64,000 bases of DNA from UBA7803 sp041686955 (GTDB taxonomy: Bacteria; Pseudomonadota; Gammaproteobacteria; Pseudomonadales; Azotimanducaceae), in contig JAWLCV010000010.1 of NCBI GenBank assembly GCA_041686955.1, positions 1 to 64,000 on the forward strand. The letters run 5' to 3'. The position numbers and the translations under genes were made by a program. Each line of letters opens with the position of its first letter. Within the stretch, counting starts at the first letter, position 1. Positions 19,457 to 28,171 of this stretch are shown piece by piece. The notes under the pieces are model-generated. The model was not told the origin of the DNA. It did not search any database and saw only the letters and a program-made list of their open reading frames with translations.

Positions 19457-19457
19457 G

Positions 19458-19480
19458 CGCGGACCCGGGCGGGCGCCGCG
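19458..19480. terminator. GC-rich hairpin between convergent genes
   Basis: CGCGG (19458-19462) pairs with CCGCG (19476-19480), with inner CCCG/CGGG extending the stem. It sits in the 28 bases between the mevalonate operon stop and the convergent hypothetical gene stop, where a shared terminator is expected. No T-run follows on either strand, so if it works it is not a textbook intrinsic terminator. Confidence 0.3.
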
Positions 19481-19484
19481 AGGA

Positions 19485-20069
19485 TCAGGATTCGTCGAGC
19501 AGCCGGATGTGAGACGTGTCCGGGGCCGTCGGCGGCGGTGGCGGCTCGGCGTCGTTCAGCGTTGCGCCCACCGGCGCCAGCGACAGGTGGTCCACCTCCG
19601 GCGGCGCCACCGCCGGGGCCCGTTCCGGCTCCTCCGGTTCACCTTCCTGCAACGACAGCCCCGAAAGGTCGATCTCCGGCGCAGCCGGCCTGACCCGCTC
19701 GTCGTCCCGCAGGATGGCGCTGCCGGGGGGCAGGACTTCGAACCCCAGCGCTTCAGCGCTGGCCGGCGCTTCAGTACCTGCCGGCGCTTCAGTACCTGCC
19801 GGCGCTGCAGGGCCCGCCGGCGCGTCGCCCTCCGCCGTCTCGAGGGGCACCACGCGCAGTCGGGCGCCCGCTTTGCCGAACAGGGTCTGCAATCGCGCCG
19901 CGGCGGGTTTGTCCACTTCGCGTTTCACCACCACCGGGTGGCCCGAAAAAAGCTTGTCGAGCTGCGCATCATCGAAGCCGGCCAGCGCGGCCAGGCGCTT
20001 TCGCACCACGGCCGGGTGCTGCCCCTCGAGCACTTCGCCCCGGAATATCAGCTTGAAACGATCGGTCAT
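19485..20069 (-). CDS. Hypothetical protein, N-terminal basic module and Pro/Ala-rich tail
   Basis: This 194-residue protein is of unknown function. Residues 1-75 ('FKLIFRGEVLEGQ...VRKRLAALAGFDDAQLDKLFSGHPVVVKREVDKPAAARLQTLFGKAGARLRVVPL') form a compact alpha/beta module seen in front of various envelope or membrane domains in proteobacteria. The remainder is low complexity, with PAGTEA-type repeats, a short conserved-looking core 'LGFEVLPPGSAILRDDERV' and acidic, Pro-rich segments. There is no signal peptide or TM helix. I chose ATG 20069; further upstream in-frame starts lie in the promoter region shared with the divergent alcohol dehydrogenase gene. Confidence 0.6.
   Translation of the reverse strand: MTDRFKLIFRGEVLEGQHPAVVRKRLAALAGFDDAQLDKLFSGHPVVVKREVDKPAAARLQTLFGKAGARLRVVPLETAEGDAPAGPAAPAGTEAPAGTEAPASAEALGFEVLPPGSAILRDDERVRPAAPEIDLSGLSLQEGEPEEPERAPAVAPPEVDHLSLAPVGATLNDAEPPPPPTAPDTSHIRLLDES
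19763..19816. repeat. 18-base tandem repeat coding for PAGTEA units
   Basis: Two identical 18-base units (19763-19780 and 19781-19798, beginning ccggcgcttc) are followed by a diverged third. They lie inside the hypothetical gene ending at 19485 and encode Ala/Pro/Gly/Thr/Glu hexapeptides. The exact identity suggests recent slippage or duplication and possible length variation between strains. Confidence 0.8.
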
Positions 20070-20166
20070 GCGTCGAAGTTTAGTGTACGAGCCACCCGTC
20101 ACGTTGCGTCCGTTCCCCCTTGAGGTCAATATCCGGGAACCGACAACGTGAGGCAGGGAGGCGAAC

Positions 20167-21264
20167 ATGGGAACCCCCGCGCGTGTAGTGGTGCTGCCGA
20201 AGGATACCTCGGTGCTGCGCATCGAGGAGCTCGAGTTGCCCGACCCGGGCCCCACTCAGGTGGTGGTGAAACAGTTCGCCTCGGGCATCTGCCATTCACA
20301 GCTCCACCAGATGCACCGCCCGCGAACGAGTCCGGTGATCCTCGGCCACGAATCCACCGGCGTGGTTCTGGCCACCGGCCGTGACGTGACTCATGTCCGC
20401 GAAGGCGACACGGTGCTCGTCACCTGGGTGCCGCGGAACGCCGTGGCGGCCACTGCGCCCCCGGTCCGTGCCACCCTGCAGGTCAGCGACGGCCTCGCCG
20501 AATCCGAGAACGTCTTCACCTGGGCGGATCACACCCTGGCCGACCAGCAATACGTGGTGAAGGTCGACCCCGGCATCCGCACCGACGTGACCTCCATCAT
20601 CGGCTGCGCGGTGATGACCGGAGCCGGTGCGGTGGTGAACACCGCCAACGTTCAGCCCGGCCAGAGCGTCGCCATCTTCGGCGTCGGCGGCGTGGGTCTG
20701 TCTGCAGTGGTGGGGGCCCGGGTGGCGGGCGCCAACCTCATCATCGCCGTGGATCTCGATGACGCGAAGCTCGAGTTCGCGAAACGCTTCGGCGCGACCC
20801 ACGGAATCAATGCCAGCCGCGAAGATCCGGTGCAGGCGATCCACGCGCTGACGGGGCACGACGATCAATTCACCATCTTCCACTCGCCGGTGAGCGGCGT
20901 CGACTACGCCTTCGACTGCATCGGCATCAGGACCACCATGGAGCAGATCGTCCCGGTCTGCCGCACGGGCCACTTCGGCGCCCGCGCGGGCGGCACGGCG
21001 GTGCTCGTGGGCGTGCCAACCACCAACGTGGAGCTGAACGCCCTCGACGTGCTGCTCAACGAGAAGCAATTCATCGGCAGCATCGGCGGCTCCTGCGCAC
21101 CCGAACGGGACTTTCCCCGGTTTTTGGAATGGCAGGAGAACGGTGACCTGGATCTGGATGCCCTGGTGACGGCACGTTACACCCTCGACCAGATCAACGA
21201 GGCCACGACGGCGCTCGAGCAGGGCAAGATCGCAGGCCGGGCCATCCTCGAGTTCGACACCTGA
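20167..21264 (+). CDS. Zinc-binding alcohol dehydrogenase lacking the structural zinc lobe
   Basis: This 365-residue medium-chain dehydrogenase is of the class III/long-chain ADH type. Catalytic zinc ligands are present: Cys in 'SGICHSQLHQ' (about 39), His in 'ILGHESTGVV' (about 59) and Cys in 'IGCAVMTGAGAVVNTA' (about 155). The Rossmann loop 'IFGVGGVGLSAVVGARVAGA' binds NAD(P). The four-cysteine structural zinc loop expected near residues 90-110 is replaced by 'RNAVAATAPPVRATLQVSD', with no Cys. ATG 20167 follows a GGGAGG site. It is divergent from the hypothetical gene at 20069 with about 97 bases between. Substrate unknown; an alcohol or hydroxymethyl adduct is likely. Confidence 0.85.
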   Translation: MGTPARVVVLPKDTSVLRIEELELPDPGPTQVVVKQFASGICHSQLHQMHRPRTSPVILGHESTGVVLATGRDVTHVREGDTVLVTWVPRNAVAATAPPVRATLQVSDGLAESENVFTWADHTLADQQYVVKVDPGIRTDVTSIIGCAVMTGAGAVVNTANVQPGQSVAIFGVGGVGLSAVVGARVAGANLIIAVDLDDAKLEFAKRFGATHGINASREDPVQAIHALTGHDDQFTIFHSPVSGVDYAFDCIGIRTTMEQIVPVCRTGHFGARAGGTAVLVGVPTTNVELNALDVLLNEKQFIGSIGGSCAPERDFPRFLEWQENGDLDLDALVTARYTLDQINEATTALEQGKIAGRAILEFDT

Positions 21265-21478
21265 TGCCCGGGGTTTTCGCGCGTCCGTGCAATCTGTCAG
21301 TTCTCTTGTTGTTTTTAGAGTCGAATCTGTGAGCTGCGTCACCGCAGGCACGCGGCACGATCCACTCGCTCGACACCCGATGGCTTGTCACGTCCGCAGC
21401 CCGCTTCCAGCGGGTACAAATCGCGTTTCCTGTGGTATCGTGCAGCCTCGGTCAACAGCCACAAAAAGAGGCTCTATC

Positions 21479-21757
21479 GTGAAGAAATCAGCAATCGCTC
21501 TCATCGCAACTTTTGCCATTGCGGGCTGTGCGTCCGTCGATACCAATCGCGTAGACACCCTGGAGTCGCGCCTGAGTGATCTGGAGAGTCAGGTAGAAGC
21601 AGCCGCGAACTCTGCGGATCGAGCCGCCTCGGCTGCGAACCGTGCCAGCCAGGAAGCGAGCGCCGCTCAATCCACGGCACAGCGGGCTATGGACGCCGCG
21701 AATCAAGCCAACGAGCGCGTGCAGCGGATCTCCGACACCTGCTGCGCCCGTAAGTAG
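21479..21757 (+). CDS. Lpp/OprI-like alanine-zipper murein lipoprotein
   Basis: This 92-residue outer-membrane lipoprotein starts at GTG 21479, preceded by 'agagg'. The signal peptide 'KKSAIALIATFAIAGC' ends in lipobox AIAG-Cys. The mature part is a heptad-repeat coiled coil rich in Ala ('AANSADRAASAANRASQEASAAQSTAQRAMDAANQANERV') like Pseudomonas OprI and E. coli Lpp, which trimerise and tie the outer membrane to peptidoglycan through the C-terminal Lys. This protein ends in Lys (…CCARK), so covalent linkage is possible. Two adjacent Cys near the end are unusual and could form intersubunit disulfides. The convergent neighbour is an L,D-transpeptidase, the enzyme type that attaches such lipoproteins; stops are one base apart. 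Confidence 0.85.
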   Translation: MKKSAIALIATFAIAGCASVDTNRVDTLESRLSDLESQVEAAANSADRAASAANRASQEASAAQSTAQRAMDAANQANERVQRISDTCCARK

Positions 21758-21758
21758 A

Positions 21759-22670
21759 TCAGATTCTCGCTGGAACGCCGGTCGGGGTTTCCAGCAATTC
21801 CTGAACCCGCGCCCAGTCGATGACTGCGGCGCGGTTTTTTGTGGCCGCTTCGATGCGCTTCGGCAGCTCAGCCGGATCGGGGTCCGAATAGATGCCCCGG
21901 TGGACCTCGACGAACAACCGGTCACCACGCCAGCCCACCTTGAACGGCTCGTCGACGATGTGCACCGGCGTGCCCTTGCCCGTCAGCTCCGCCAGCGTCG
22001 CGATGTGAGGCTCGTACAGCCGGATGCACCCATGGCTCACCATCTGTCCCACGCCGAAGGGCTGGTTGGTGCCATGAATGAAGTAGCCGGGGATGTCGAG
22101 CTGCAGCGCCAGTGAACCCAGCGGATTTTCCGGCCCCGGCGGCACCACCGGCGGCAAGGGGTCACCTTGGGCAGCATGCTCCTTGCGTGACGACGCGGTG
22201 GGGGTCCAACTGGGGTTCTCGATGGCGGTGATGATCTGCGTCGTTCCCAGCGGCGTGCGGAATTCCTGCCGTCCCAGCCCCACCGGGTAGGTGATCACCA
22301 TGTCGAGGTTCGGCGGATAGTAGTAGAGCCGATATTCGGCGAGGTTCACCACCACCCCCTCTCGCGGCCCGTCCGGCAGCACGTACTCCGTCGGCAGGAT
22401 CACCTCGGTGCCGTCGCCGGGCAGCCACGGGTCCACGTCCGGGTTGGCATCCAGAAGCTCGCGGTATCCCAGTCCGTGCCGCTCGGCGATGGCAGCCAGG
22501 GTGTCCTCGTAGCGAGCGCGGATGGTGGTGACCGCCCCGACCACCTGCACGTCGTCGTCCCGCAGGGAGTAGGCCGCGGCCCGCGCAGCCGGCGCGGCCC
22601 ATACCGCGGCGCCGACGAGACAGAGGGCGAGAAGAAGAGTGAGCGGGAAGCGGTGACTGAGTGCAATCAT
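21759..22670 (-). CDS. L,D-transpeptidase (ErfK/YbiS/YcfS type) with LysM
   Basis: This 303-residue periplasmic enzyme has a signal peptide (residues 1-31, ending 'ARA-A') and a LysM-like peptidoglycan-binding segment (about 52-95, 'EDTLAAIAERHGLGYRELLDANPDVDPWLPGDGTEVILP'). The YkuD catalytic domain (about 105-245) has 'IHGTNQPFGVGQMVSHGCIRLY', giving the His and SHGC nucleophile Cys. This layout is that of ErfK/YbiS/YcfS/YnhG, which link Lpp to meso-diaminopimelate or form 3-3 cross-links. It is encoded convergently against an Lpp-like gene ending in Lys, so I infer that it anchors that lipoprotein. ATG 22670 gives the signal peptide directly. Confidence 0.92.
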   Translation of the reverse strand: MIALSHRFPLTLLLALCLVGAAVWAAPAARAAAYSLRDDDVQVVGAVTTIRARYEDTLAAIAERHGLGYRELLDANPDVDPWLPGDGTEVILPTEYVLPDGPREGVVVNLAEYRLYYYPPNLDMVITYPVGLGRQEFRTPLGTTQIITAIENPSWTPTASSRKEHAAQGDPLPPVVPPGPENPLGSLALQLDIPGYFIHGTNQPFGVGQMVSHGCIRLYEPHIATLAELTGKGTPVHIVDEPFKVGWRGDRLFVEVHRGIYSDPDPAELPKRIEAATKNRAAVIDWARVQELLETPTGVPARI

Positions 22671-22766
22671 GGCGGCAATCAGACCACGACGAAAGTGGAA
22701 ATTCCAGATGGCCGGCGCCGGCTTCCCCCGCTAAGGTTGCCGCACCAGGCAAAGAGTTATGCAGTC

Positions 22767-23741
22767 ATGTCCATGGGCGAAGCGGAAGTCGACGCCATCG
22801 TCCGCCACGGGCTCGGTGACGGCTGCGCCTACTCCGCCGCCGTGCTGACGCCCAAACGGCTCGTCGTGCGGCATACGGCGCCGCAGCCGGCATTGCCCAT
22901 CTACAGCCTGACCAAGACCTTCATCGCCACCCTGGTGCTCGATGCGGTGTCGGCCGGGCAGCTGCGGCTGGAGACGACCCTGGACGAGCTCTGCCCGGAC
23001 GTTCCCGAGGCCGGCCGGGTGAAGGTGCGTCAGTTGCTCGATCATACCGCCGGCCTGCCGGACTATGGCGCCTTGCCGGAATATCACCGCGCGGTGGCGG
23101 CCGGAGAGCCGGCGTGGGATTTCGAGCGGTTCGCCGACGCGACCTACCGGCGCGGGCTCCTCTACCCGCCCGGCACGGGATGGGCGTACTCCAACCCCGG
23201 ATACGCGCTGCTCGTCAGGGTCCTCGAGGGTGTCTGGTCGCTGCCGCTGGAACGGCTGCTGCGGGAACGGCTACTCGAGCCGCTCCACCTGAAGCGCACG
23301 CGCCTGATCCACTCCGTGGAGGATCCGGCACTCTGCCCCCCCGGTACCCACCAGGACGACCCGATGCGCCGCTACGATCCAGGATGGGTCTGGCACCGGC
23401 TGCTGGCTTCGGACGCCGCAGACTGTGTGCGTTTCCTCGACGCATTGCTCGCCCGGCAGTGGCTGGGGCCGGAACCGACCGCGGCCATGACCGAGCTGGT
23501 TCCCGTTCCCGGCGAGCACCCTCCGTGGAGTCGACCGGGCTATGGCCTCGGCCTGATGGGCGAACGAACCGGCCCCCGGGGCCCGGTGTTCGGTCACAAC
23601 GGCGGGGGCCCCGGCTACACCACCAGCGCGTTCTACTTCCCCGCCACCGGCGCGACCGTCGCGGTGGTGGCCGCCGTGGAAGCTCCCGACGCGGTGCTCG
23701 ATGCCGTCTTCGCGCTCCACGACGCGCTCGCGGGCCCGTGA
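22767..23741 (+). CDS. Serine hydrolase, beta-lactamase family
   Basis: This 324-residue PF00144-type serine hydrolase has SxxK in 'YSLTKTFIATL' (about residues 44-47), YxN in 'GWAYSNPGYALL' (about 142) and a third motif 'FGHNGGGPGYTTSAFY' near residue 277 in place of KTG. 'LLDHTAGLPDYG' is the conserved segment after the nucleophile helix. There is no signal peptide, so it is probably a cytoplasmic esterase or D-amino peptidase rather than an antibiotic-resistance enzyme. ATG 22767 (or 22773) is chosen; upstream in-frame sequence overlaps the divergent transpeptidase gene. It converges on an amidase gene ten bases away. Confidence 0.82.
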   Translation: MSMGEAEVDAIVRHGLGDGCAYSAAVLTPKRLVVRHTAPQPALPIYSLTKTFIATLVLDAVSAGQLRLETTLDELCPDVPEAGRVKVRQLLDHTAGLPDYGALPEYHRAVAAGEPAWDFERFADATYRRGLLYPPGTGWAYSNPGYALLVRVLEGVWSLPLERLLRERLLEPLHLKRTRLIHSVEDPALCPPGTHQDDPMRRYDPGWVWHRLLASDAADCVRFLDALLARQWLGPEPTAAMTELVPVPGEHPPWSRPGYGLGLMGERTGPRGPVFGHNGGGPGYTTSAFYFPATGATVAVVAAVEAPDAVLDAVFALHDALAGP

Positions 23742-23750
23742 ACGGCGACG

Positions 23751-25145
23751 CTACGCAAGGGGATGCTCTTCCCAGCCCAGGGCCGCTTCGAACGCCGAGC
23801 CCGCACGGATGAGCGTCGGCTCTCCCAGAAATCTGCCGACGAGCTGAAACGACTTGGGCAGCCGGTCCTCGGTCGAGCCCGCGGGCAGGGTGATGGTCGG
23901 GTGACCCGAGTAGTCGAACGGGGCCGTGAACGTGATGAACTCGGCGCGACCCTCGTCGACGTCCAGCTCCGAATCCAGCGCATCGAGCTCCGGGGGCAGC
24001 ATCGGCATGCACGGCGCGATCATCACGTCGACGTCCTCGAGCAAACGGTCGAACGCCTGCCGGAACTCGCGGCGGGTCCGCTCCAGATTCTGGTAGTCGG
24101 CCTCCGTCACCCGCAGGCCCAGCTCGATGAGCCCGGCCAGGACGGGCCCGTAGGCGTCCTTGCGCGAGGGGTAGTAGCGGGCGTGGGCCCGGGCGCATTC
24201 GACGCCGCAGGTGAGGGCCCAGCCCTCCACCAGAGTGTGGGTGGAATCGGGCACGGTCACCTCCCGGACCTCGGCGCCGAGCTCCCGAAAGATCGCCAGG
24301 GCGTCCCGCACCGTCGCCGCCACCGCGGGCTCCACCCCGCGGCTCACGTACTCCCAATCCACCCCGATGGTCATCCCGGCGATGCGCAGAGCGGTCAGCG
24401 CAGGGTAATCGGGCACCGCGTCGGGCAGCGTCGTCGCATCGCGCTGGTCCTGGCCGGCGAGCACCTTCAGCAGTATCGCCGCGTCCCTGACGGTGCGCGT
24501 CATGGGCCCGATGTGGTCGAGAGACTCGGCCAGGGGGAACGCTCCATGCCGGCTGACCCGCCCGTAGGTGGGCTTGATCCCCACCAGCCCGCAGCTCGCC
24601 GAGGGAAAGCGGATGCTGCCGCCCGTGTCGGAGCCCAAAGCTCCGTAGGCCATGCCCGCGGCCACCGCCACGCCGGAACCGGAGGATGACACCCCGGGCC
24701 AGCAGTCGGGATTCCATGGGTTCACCGGCGCTTCGATCGCCGGATGGTGGGCGCCGAAGGCGCCTTCGGTGAGCTGGGTCTTGCCGATGATCACCGCACC
24801 CGCCTCCTTCAGGCGGGTGACGACGGTGGCGTCCTCGTCGGGAATGAAGTCGCGCATCACCAGAGTACCCGAAGCCGTGGGCACGCCGCGGGTGTACAGC
24901 AGGTCCTTGATCGCCACGGGCACCCCGTGCAGCGGCCGCAGAGGCTTACCGGAACGGCGTTCCTCGTCGAGCCGCCCGGCCGCGGCCAGGGCCTGCTCGC
25001 CGAGAACCCGGGCGTACGCGTGCAGTTCCGGCTCCAGGGCCTCGATACGCGCGAGGCACGCCTCGGTGACGTCCCGCGCGCTCAGCTCACCGCTTCTGAT
25101 CTGGGTGCGCACCTCGTAGAGCGATCGGTAATGCAGCTCGGTCAT
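23751..25145 (-). CDS. Amidase-signature family amidase (GatA-like)
   Basis: This 464-residue amidase has Lys in 'VPVAIKDLLYTRG' (about 78), the glycine/serine loop 'GVSSSGSGVAVAAGMAYG' (about 150-168) and the nucleophile segment 'GSDTGGSIRFPSASCG'. The family includes GatA, but no gatB or gatC is adjacent and the operon partner is an FAD oxidase, so I read it as a catabolic amidase. Its ATG (25145) overlaps the stop of that oxidase gene by four bases (ATGA), showing cotranscription and coupled translation. The pairing suggests amide hydrolysis releasing a hydroxy-acid or amino-acid product that the oxidase then oxidises; this is inference. Confidence 0.88.
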   Translation of the reverse strand: MTELHYRSLYEVRTQIRSGELSARDVTEACLARIEALEPELHAYARVLGEQALAAAGRLDEERRSGKPLRPLHGVPVAIKDLLYTRGVPTASGTLVMRDFIPDEDATVVTRLKEAGAVIIGKTQLTEGAFGAHHPAIEAPVNPWNPDCWPGVSSSGSGVAVAAGMAYGALGSDTGGSIRFPSASCGLVGIKPTYGRVSRHGAFPLAESLDHIGPMTRTVRDAAILLKVLAGQDQRDATTLPDAVPDYPALTALRIAGMTIGVDWEYVSRGVEPAVAATVRDALAIFRELGAEVREVTVPDSTHTLVEGWALTCGVECARAHARYYPSRKDAYGPVLAGLIELGLRVTEADYQNLERTRREFRQAFDRLLEDVDVMIAPCMPMLPPELDALDSELDVDEGRAEFITFTAPFDYSGHPTITLPAGSTEDRLPKSFQLVGRFLGEPTLIRAGSAFEAALGWEEHPLA

Positions 25146-26539
25146 GCTCCTGCACCTGTCTGTTGCGGCTCGAGGTCGAAGATCTTCCCCGGGTTCAGCA
25201 GTCCCTTCGGGTCCATGGCTCGTTTGAGTGTGCGCATGAGCTCGATCTCGGCGGGATTGCGGGAGATGTCCAGATACGGTTTCTTCTCCAGACCGACGCC
25301 GTGCTCCGCGGAGACGGATCCGCCCACCGCGCGCAACGGCTGGTAGACACAGGCTTCCACGGTGTGGCGGATCTCGGGCGTGAGCGTCTCCGGCCCGACC
25401 ACCACGTGGAGGTTGCCGTCGCCGAGGTGACCGAAGACGTAGCAGCGGCAGGGACCCGGCAACTCGAAGAGCCGACTACGTACCTCGGCCACGTAGGCCT
25501 CCATGTCGGAGATCCGCAGGCTGACGTCGAAAGCGACGGTGGGGCCGTCGCGGAAACACTGCTCCACGTCGTCGCGCATGGCCCAGAGCTGGCGCCGCTG
25601 GCTCTCCGACTGCGCCAGCACCGCGTCGACGATGAGGGACTGCTCGTAGGCCTCCGCCAGAGCCTCCTCCACCGCGGCCTCGTCGGCGCCCATGGCCTCC
25701 ACGAGCACGTAGTACGGGTAGTCCTGGGGGAGCGGGGGCTGACTCTTGGCAGGCTCGGTGGTCACCAGCGTGTAGAACTCGTTCCACATCACCTCGAAGG
25801 CCGACAAGGTGCCACCCAGGGCGGCGTCCATGTGCTTGAGAAAGGCCGGCAGCTTCGAGAACTCGTCCACCGCCACGAACAGGGTGGCCAGATGCCGGGG
25901 CTGCTCGCGCAACCGCAACACGGCCCGGGTGACGATCCCCAGGGTCCCCTCGGTGCCGATGAACAGGTGCTTCAGGTCGTAGCCGGCGTTGTTCTTGATC
26001 ATCCGGTTCATGCTGGAGATCACGGTGCCGTCCGCCAGCACCGCCTCGAGCCCCAGAATCATGTCCCGGGTCATGCCGTAGCGGATGACCCGGTTTCCGC
26101 CCGCGTTGGTGGATATGTTTCCGCCGATGGTACAGCTTCCGCGGCCGCCCAGGTCCAGGGGAAACAGCAATCCGTGCTCCTCGGCCTGCTCCTGAATCTG
26201 CTGCAGCACCGCCCCGCTCTGCACCACCATGATGCGATCCACGGGATCCACGGCCTCGATGGCCTTCATGCGCTCCAGCGACAGTACGACATCGTCCGGG
26301 CCGGTGAGCGCTCCGTTCACGAGGCCGGTGAGACCGCCATGGGCCACCACGCTCTGACCGTGATCGTGACAGATCCGCATGGCGGTGCTGACCTCGTCGG
26401 TGGAACGGGGGCGGATCAACGCTTTGGCCTGGATGGTGTCGCGTCGCCAGAGGCCGGCGGCGCGCTGATGCACGTCGTCACCCGTCAGCACGCAGTCCTC
26501 GCCCAGAGCGTCCACCAGCGCTCGAACAACCTCGGTCAT
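25142..26539 (-). CDS. FAD-linked 2-hydroxyacid oxidase/dehydrogenase (GlcD/D2HGDH-like)
   Basis: This 465-residue flavoenzyme has the N-terminal PCMH-type FAD domain (about 35-215: 'VVAHGGLTGLVNGALTG', 'GGRGSCTIGGNISTNAGGNRVIRYGMTRDMI') and the C-terminal FAD-oxidase domain ('FGHLGDGNLHVVV', 'SAEHGVGLEKKPYL', 'KRAMDPKGLLNPGKIF'). Members oxidise D-lactate, glycolate or D-2-hydroxyglutarate, passing electrons to quinone or cytochrome. The His residues in GHLGDGNLH and EHGVG are typical metal/substrate ligands. I start at ATG 26539; an in-frame extension to 27148 runs antisense through the next gene and has no homology. It is the first gene of a two-gene operon with the amidase. Confidence 0.9.
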   Translation of the reverse strand: MTEVVRALVDALGEDCVLTGDDVHQRAAGLWRRDTIQAKALIRPRSTDEVSTAMRICHDHGQSVVAHGGLTGLVNGALTGPDDVVLSLERMKAIEAVDPVDRIMVVQSGAVLQQIQEQAEEHGLLFPLDLGGRGSCTIGGNISTNAGGNRVIRYGMTRDMILGLEAVLADGTVISSMNRMIKNNAGYDLKHLFIGTEGTLGIVTRAVLRLREQPRHLATLFVAVDEFSKLPAFLKHMDAALGGTLSAFEVMWNEFYTLVTTEPAKSQPPLPQDYPYYVLVEAMGADEAAVEEALAEAYEQSLIVDAVLAQSESQRRQLWAMRDDVEQCFRDGPTVAFDVSLRISDMEAYVAEVRSRLFELPGPCRCYVFGHLGDGNLHVVVGPETLTPEIRHTVEACVYQPLRAVGGSVSAEHGVGLEKKPYLDISRNPAEIELMRTLKRAMDPKGLLNPGKIFDLEPQQTGAGA

Positions 26540-26746
26540 GGTCGGTTCCTCCCTTCCGGTTCCGGTGGCGGCAGTCCCCACATCCTGCCCGTGCGCCGCC
26601 GATTCGGCAAAGCCTACTACGATCACCGCCGCGACGCGCCGCCGCCCGCGTCTGCGGCCTTGCGCGTTCCGCTTGCGCGTGCCGGGTGATCTTCCCACAA
26701 TGACTGCGCCGGACCGGGCGCGCCCCGGGGGCAAGGGAGGCAGGCC

Positions 26747-28171
26747 GTGACCGATCTCATCTTCGAGAGCGCCGCGTCGCTGGTGGCCGCCATGCGGCGG
26801 GGCAAGCTCACCGCCGTCGATCTGATGAACGCGTGCTACGACCAGATCGAGCGCCTGAACCCCCGGCTGAATGCCCTCGTCAATCTGCTTCCCCGGGACC
26901 GGGCCCTGGAGCTGGCCCACGGCGCGGACCGCGCTCAAGCCGCCGGCGACCGGCTGGGGCCGCTCCACGGTCTGCCCATGGCGCCGAAGGACGCGGTCGA
27001 GGTCGCCGGCTTCCCCACCACCTTCGGATTCCCGCCGTTCCACGACCGGATCGCCGCGGCGGACGACGCCCTCGCAGCCCGGCAGCGGGCCGCGGGGGCG
27101 ATCTTCATCGGCAAGAGCAACATGCCGGAGCTCGGGCTCGGCTCCCACACGGTCAACGCGCTGTTCGGCGTCACCCGCAATCCGTACGCGCCGGAACGTA
27201 CCGCCGGCGGCAGCAGCGGCGGCGCCGCCGTCGCGCTGGCCACGGGCATGCTCCCGCTGGCGGACGGCAGCGACATGGGCGGCTCACTGCGCAACCCGGC
27301 TGCGTTCTGCAACGTGGTGGGCATGCGGCCCTCCATCGGCCGGGTCCCCGATCGCCGCCCCATGGGCTGGTTCGCCCGCCTCTCCACGCCCGGCCCCATG
27401 GCGCGCACCGTGGCGGACACGGCGCTGCTGCTGTCGGTCCAGGCCGGCCATTACCGGGACGACCCCCTGTCCCTGGGTCAGCCGGGCCACGCCTTCGCCG
27501 GAACGCTCGCCCGGGATCTGCGTGGGCTGCGCGTGGCGTGGACCCCGGACCTCGATCTCGTACCCGTGGCGCCGGAGCTGGCCAGCATCGCCGAGTCCGC
27601 GGCACACACCTTCCGCGACCTCGGCTGTCACGTGGAGCGGGACTGTCCGGACCTGCGCGGCGCCATGGAGGTGTTTCAGGTGCAGCGGGCAGCCGCCCTG
27701 GCGGTGCTCGGGCACGCCCTGGATCGGGACGTACCGGATTGGCGCGAGCATGCCCGGGAGCCCGTGATATGGAACATCGAACGGGGGCTGGCACTGCAGG
27801 CCCGGGAGATTCTCGAGGCGGAGGTGACGCGCACCCACATCTACCGCCGGGTGGTGGAATTTTTCGAACGCTACGACGCGCTGCTGCTGCCGGCCACTCA
27901 GGTGCCGCCGTTCCCGGTGGAAACGGACTGGGTCCGCGAGATCAACGGACAGCCCATGGATACCTACATCGACTGGATGACCATCTGCTGCGCCGTCTCC
28001 GTCACCGGGCTGCCGGCCATTTCGGTTCCGGCGGGATTCACGCCCGAGGGCCTGCCCGCGGGCGTGCAGATCGTCACCGGGCCCCACGACGACCTGGGCC
28101 TGCTGCAGCTCGCCCACGAGTTCGAGCAGGCCACCCTGCACTACCGGCGGCGTCCCGGAGTGGTCGATTGA
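26747..28171 (+). CDS. Amidase-signature family amidase
   Basis: This 474-residue amidase has catalytic Lys in 'LPMAPKDAVEVAG' (about 80), 'TAGGSSGGAAVALATGM' (about 150-165) and 'GSDMGGSLRNPAAFCN' with the nucleophile Ser. The start is GTG 26747 with a strong aagggagg site upstream. The stop overlaps the likely TTG start of the PIG-L deacetylase gene, so the two are coupled. With the amidases at 13832 and 23751, it shows an organism well equipped to degrade amides. The substrate cannot be read from sequence. Confidence 0.9.
   Translation: MTDLIFESAASLVAAMRRGKLTAVDLMNACYDQIERLNPRLNALVNLLPRDRALELAHGADRAQAAGDRLGPLHGLPMAPKDAVEVAGFPTTFGFPPFHDRIAAADDALAARQRAAGAIFIGKSNMPELGLGSHTVNALFGVTRNPYAPERTAGGSSGGAAVALATGMLPLADGSDMGGSLRNPAAFCNVVGMRPSIGRVPDRRPMGWFARLSTPGPMARTVADTALLLSVQAGHYRDDPLSLGQPGHAFAGTLARDLRGLRVAWTPDLDLVPVAPELASIAESAAHTFRDLGCHVERDCPDLRGAMEVFQVQRAAALAVLGHALDRDVPDWREHAREPVIWNIERGLALQAREILEAEVTRTHIYRRVVEFFERYDALLLPATQVPPFPVETDWVREINGQPMDTYIDWMTICCAVSVTGLPAISVPAGFTPEGLPAGVQIVTGPHDDLGLLQLAHEFEQATLHYRRRPGVVD

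Noticed and set aside
21400..21414. CCCGC/GCGGG hairpin upstream of the lipoprotein gene as terminator of the alcohol dehydrogenase
   Set aside because: The stem is five bases with no T-run and lies about 140 bases from the dehydrogenase stop, so it may be chance.
23751..25145. GatA subunit of tRNA-dependent amidotransferase
   Set aside because: No gatB or gatC is adjacent and the gene is coupled to an FAD oxidase; sequence alone fits the wider amidase family.
26540..27148. N-terminal extension of the FAD oxidase gene beyond ATG 26539
   Set aside because: It runs antisense through the amidase start and promoter, has no recognisable domain, and the FAD-domain homology begins at 'TEVVRALVDALG'.
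26833..28167. Upstream part of the PIG-L frame, overlapping the whole amidase
   Set aside because: The translation is Arg/Pro/Gly-rich shadow sequence; the real deacetylase starts at TTG 28168 or ATG 28201.
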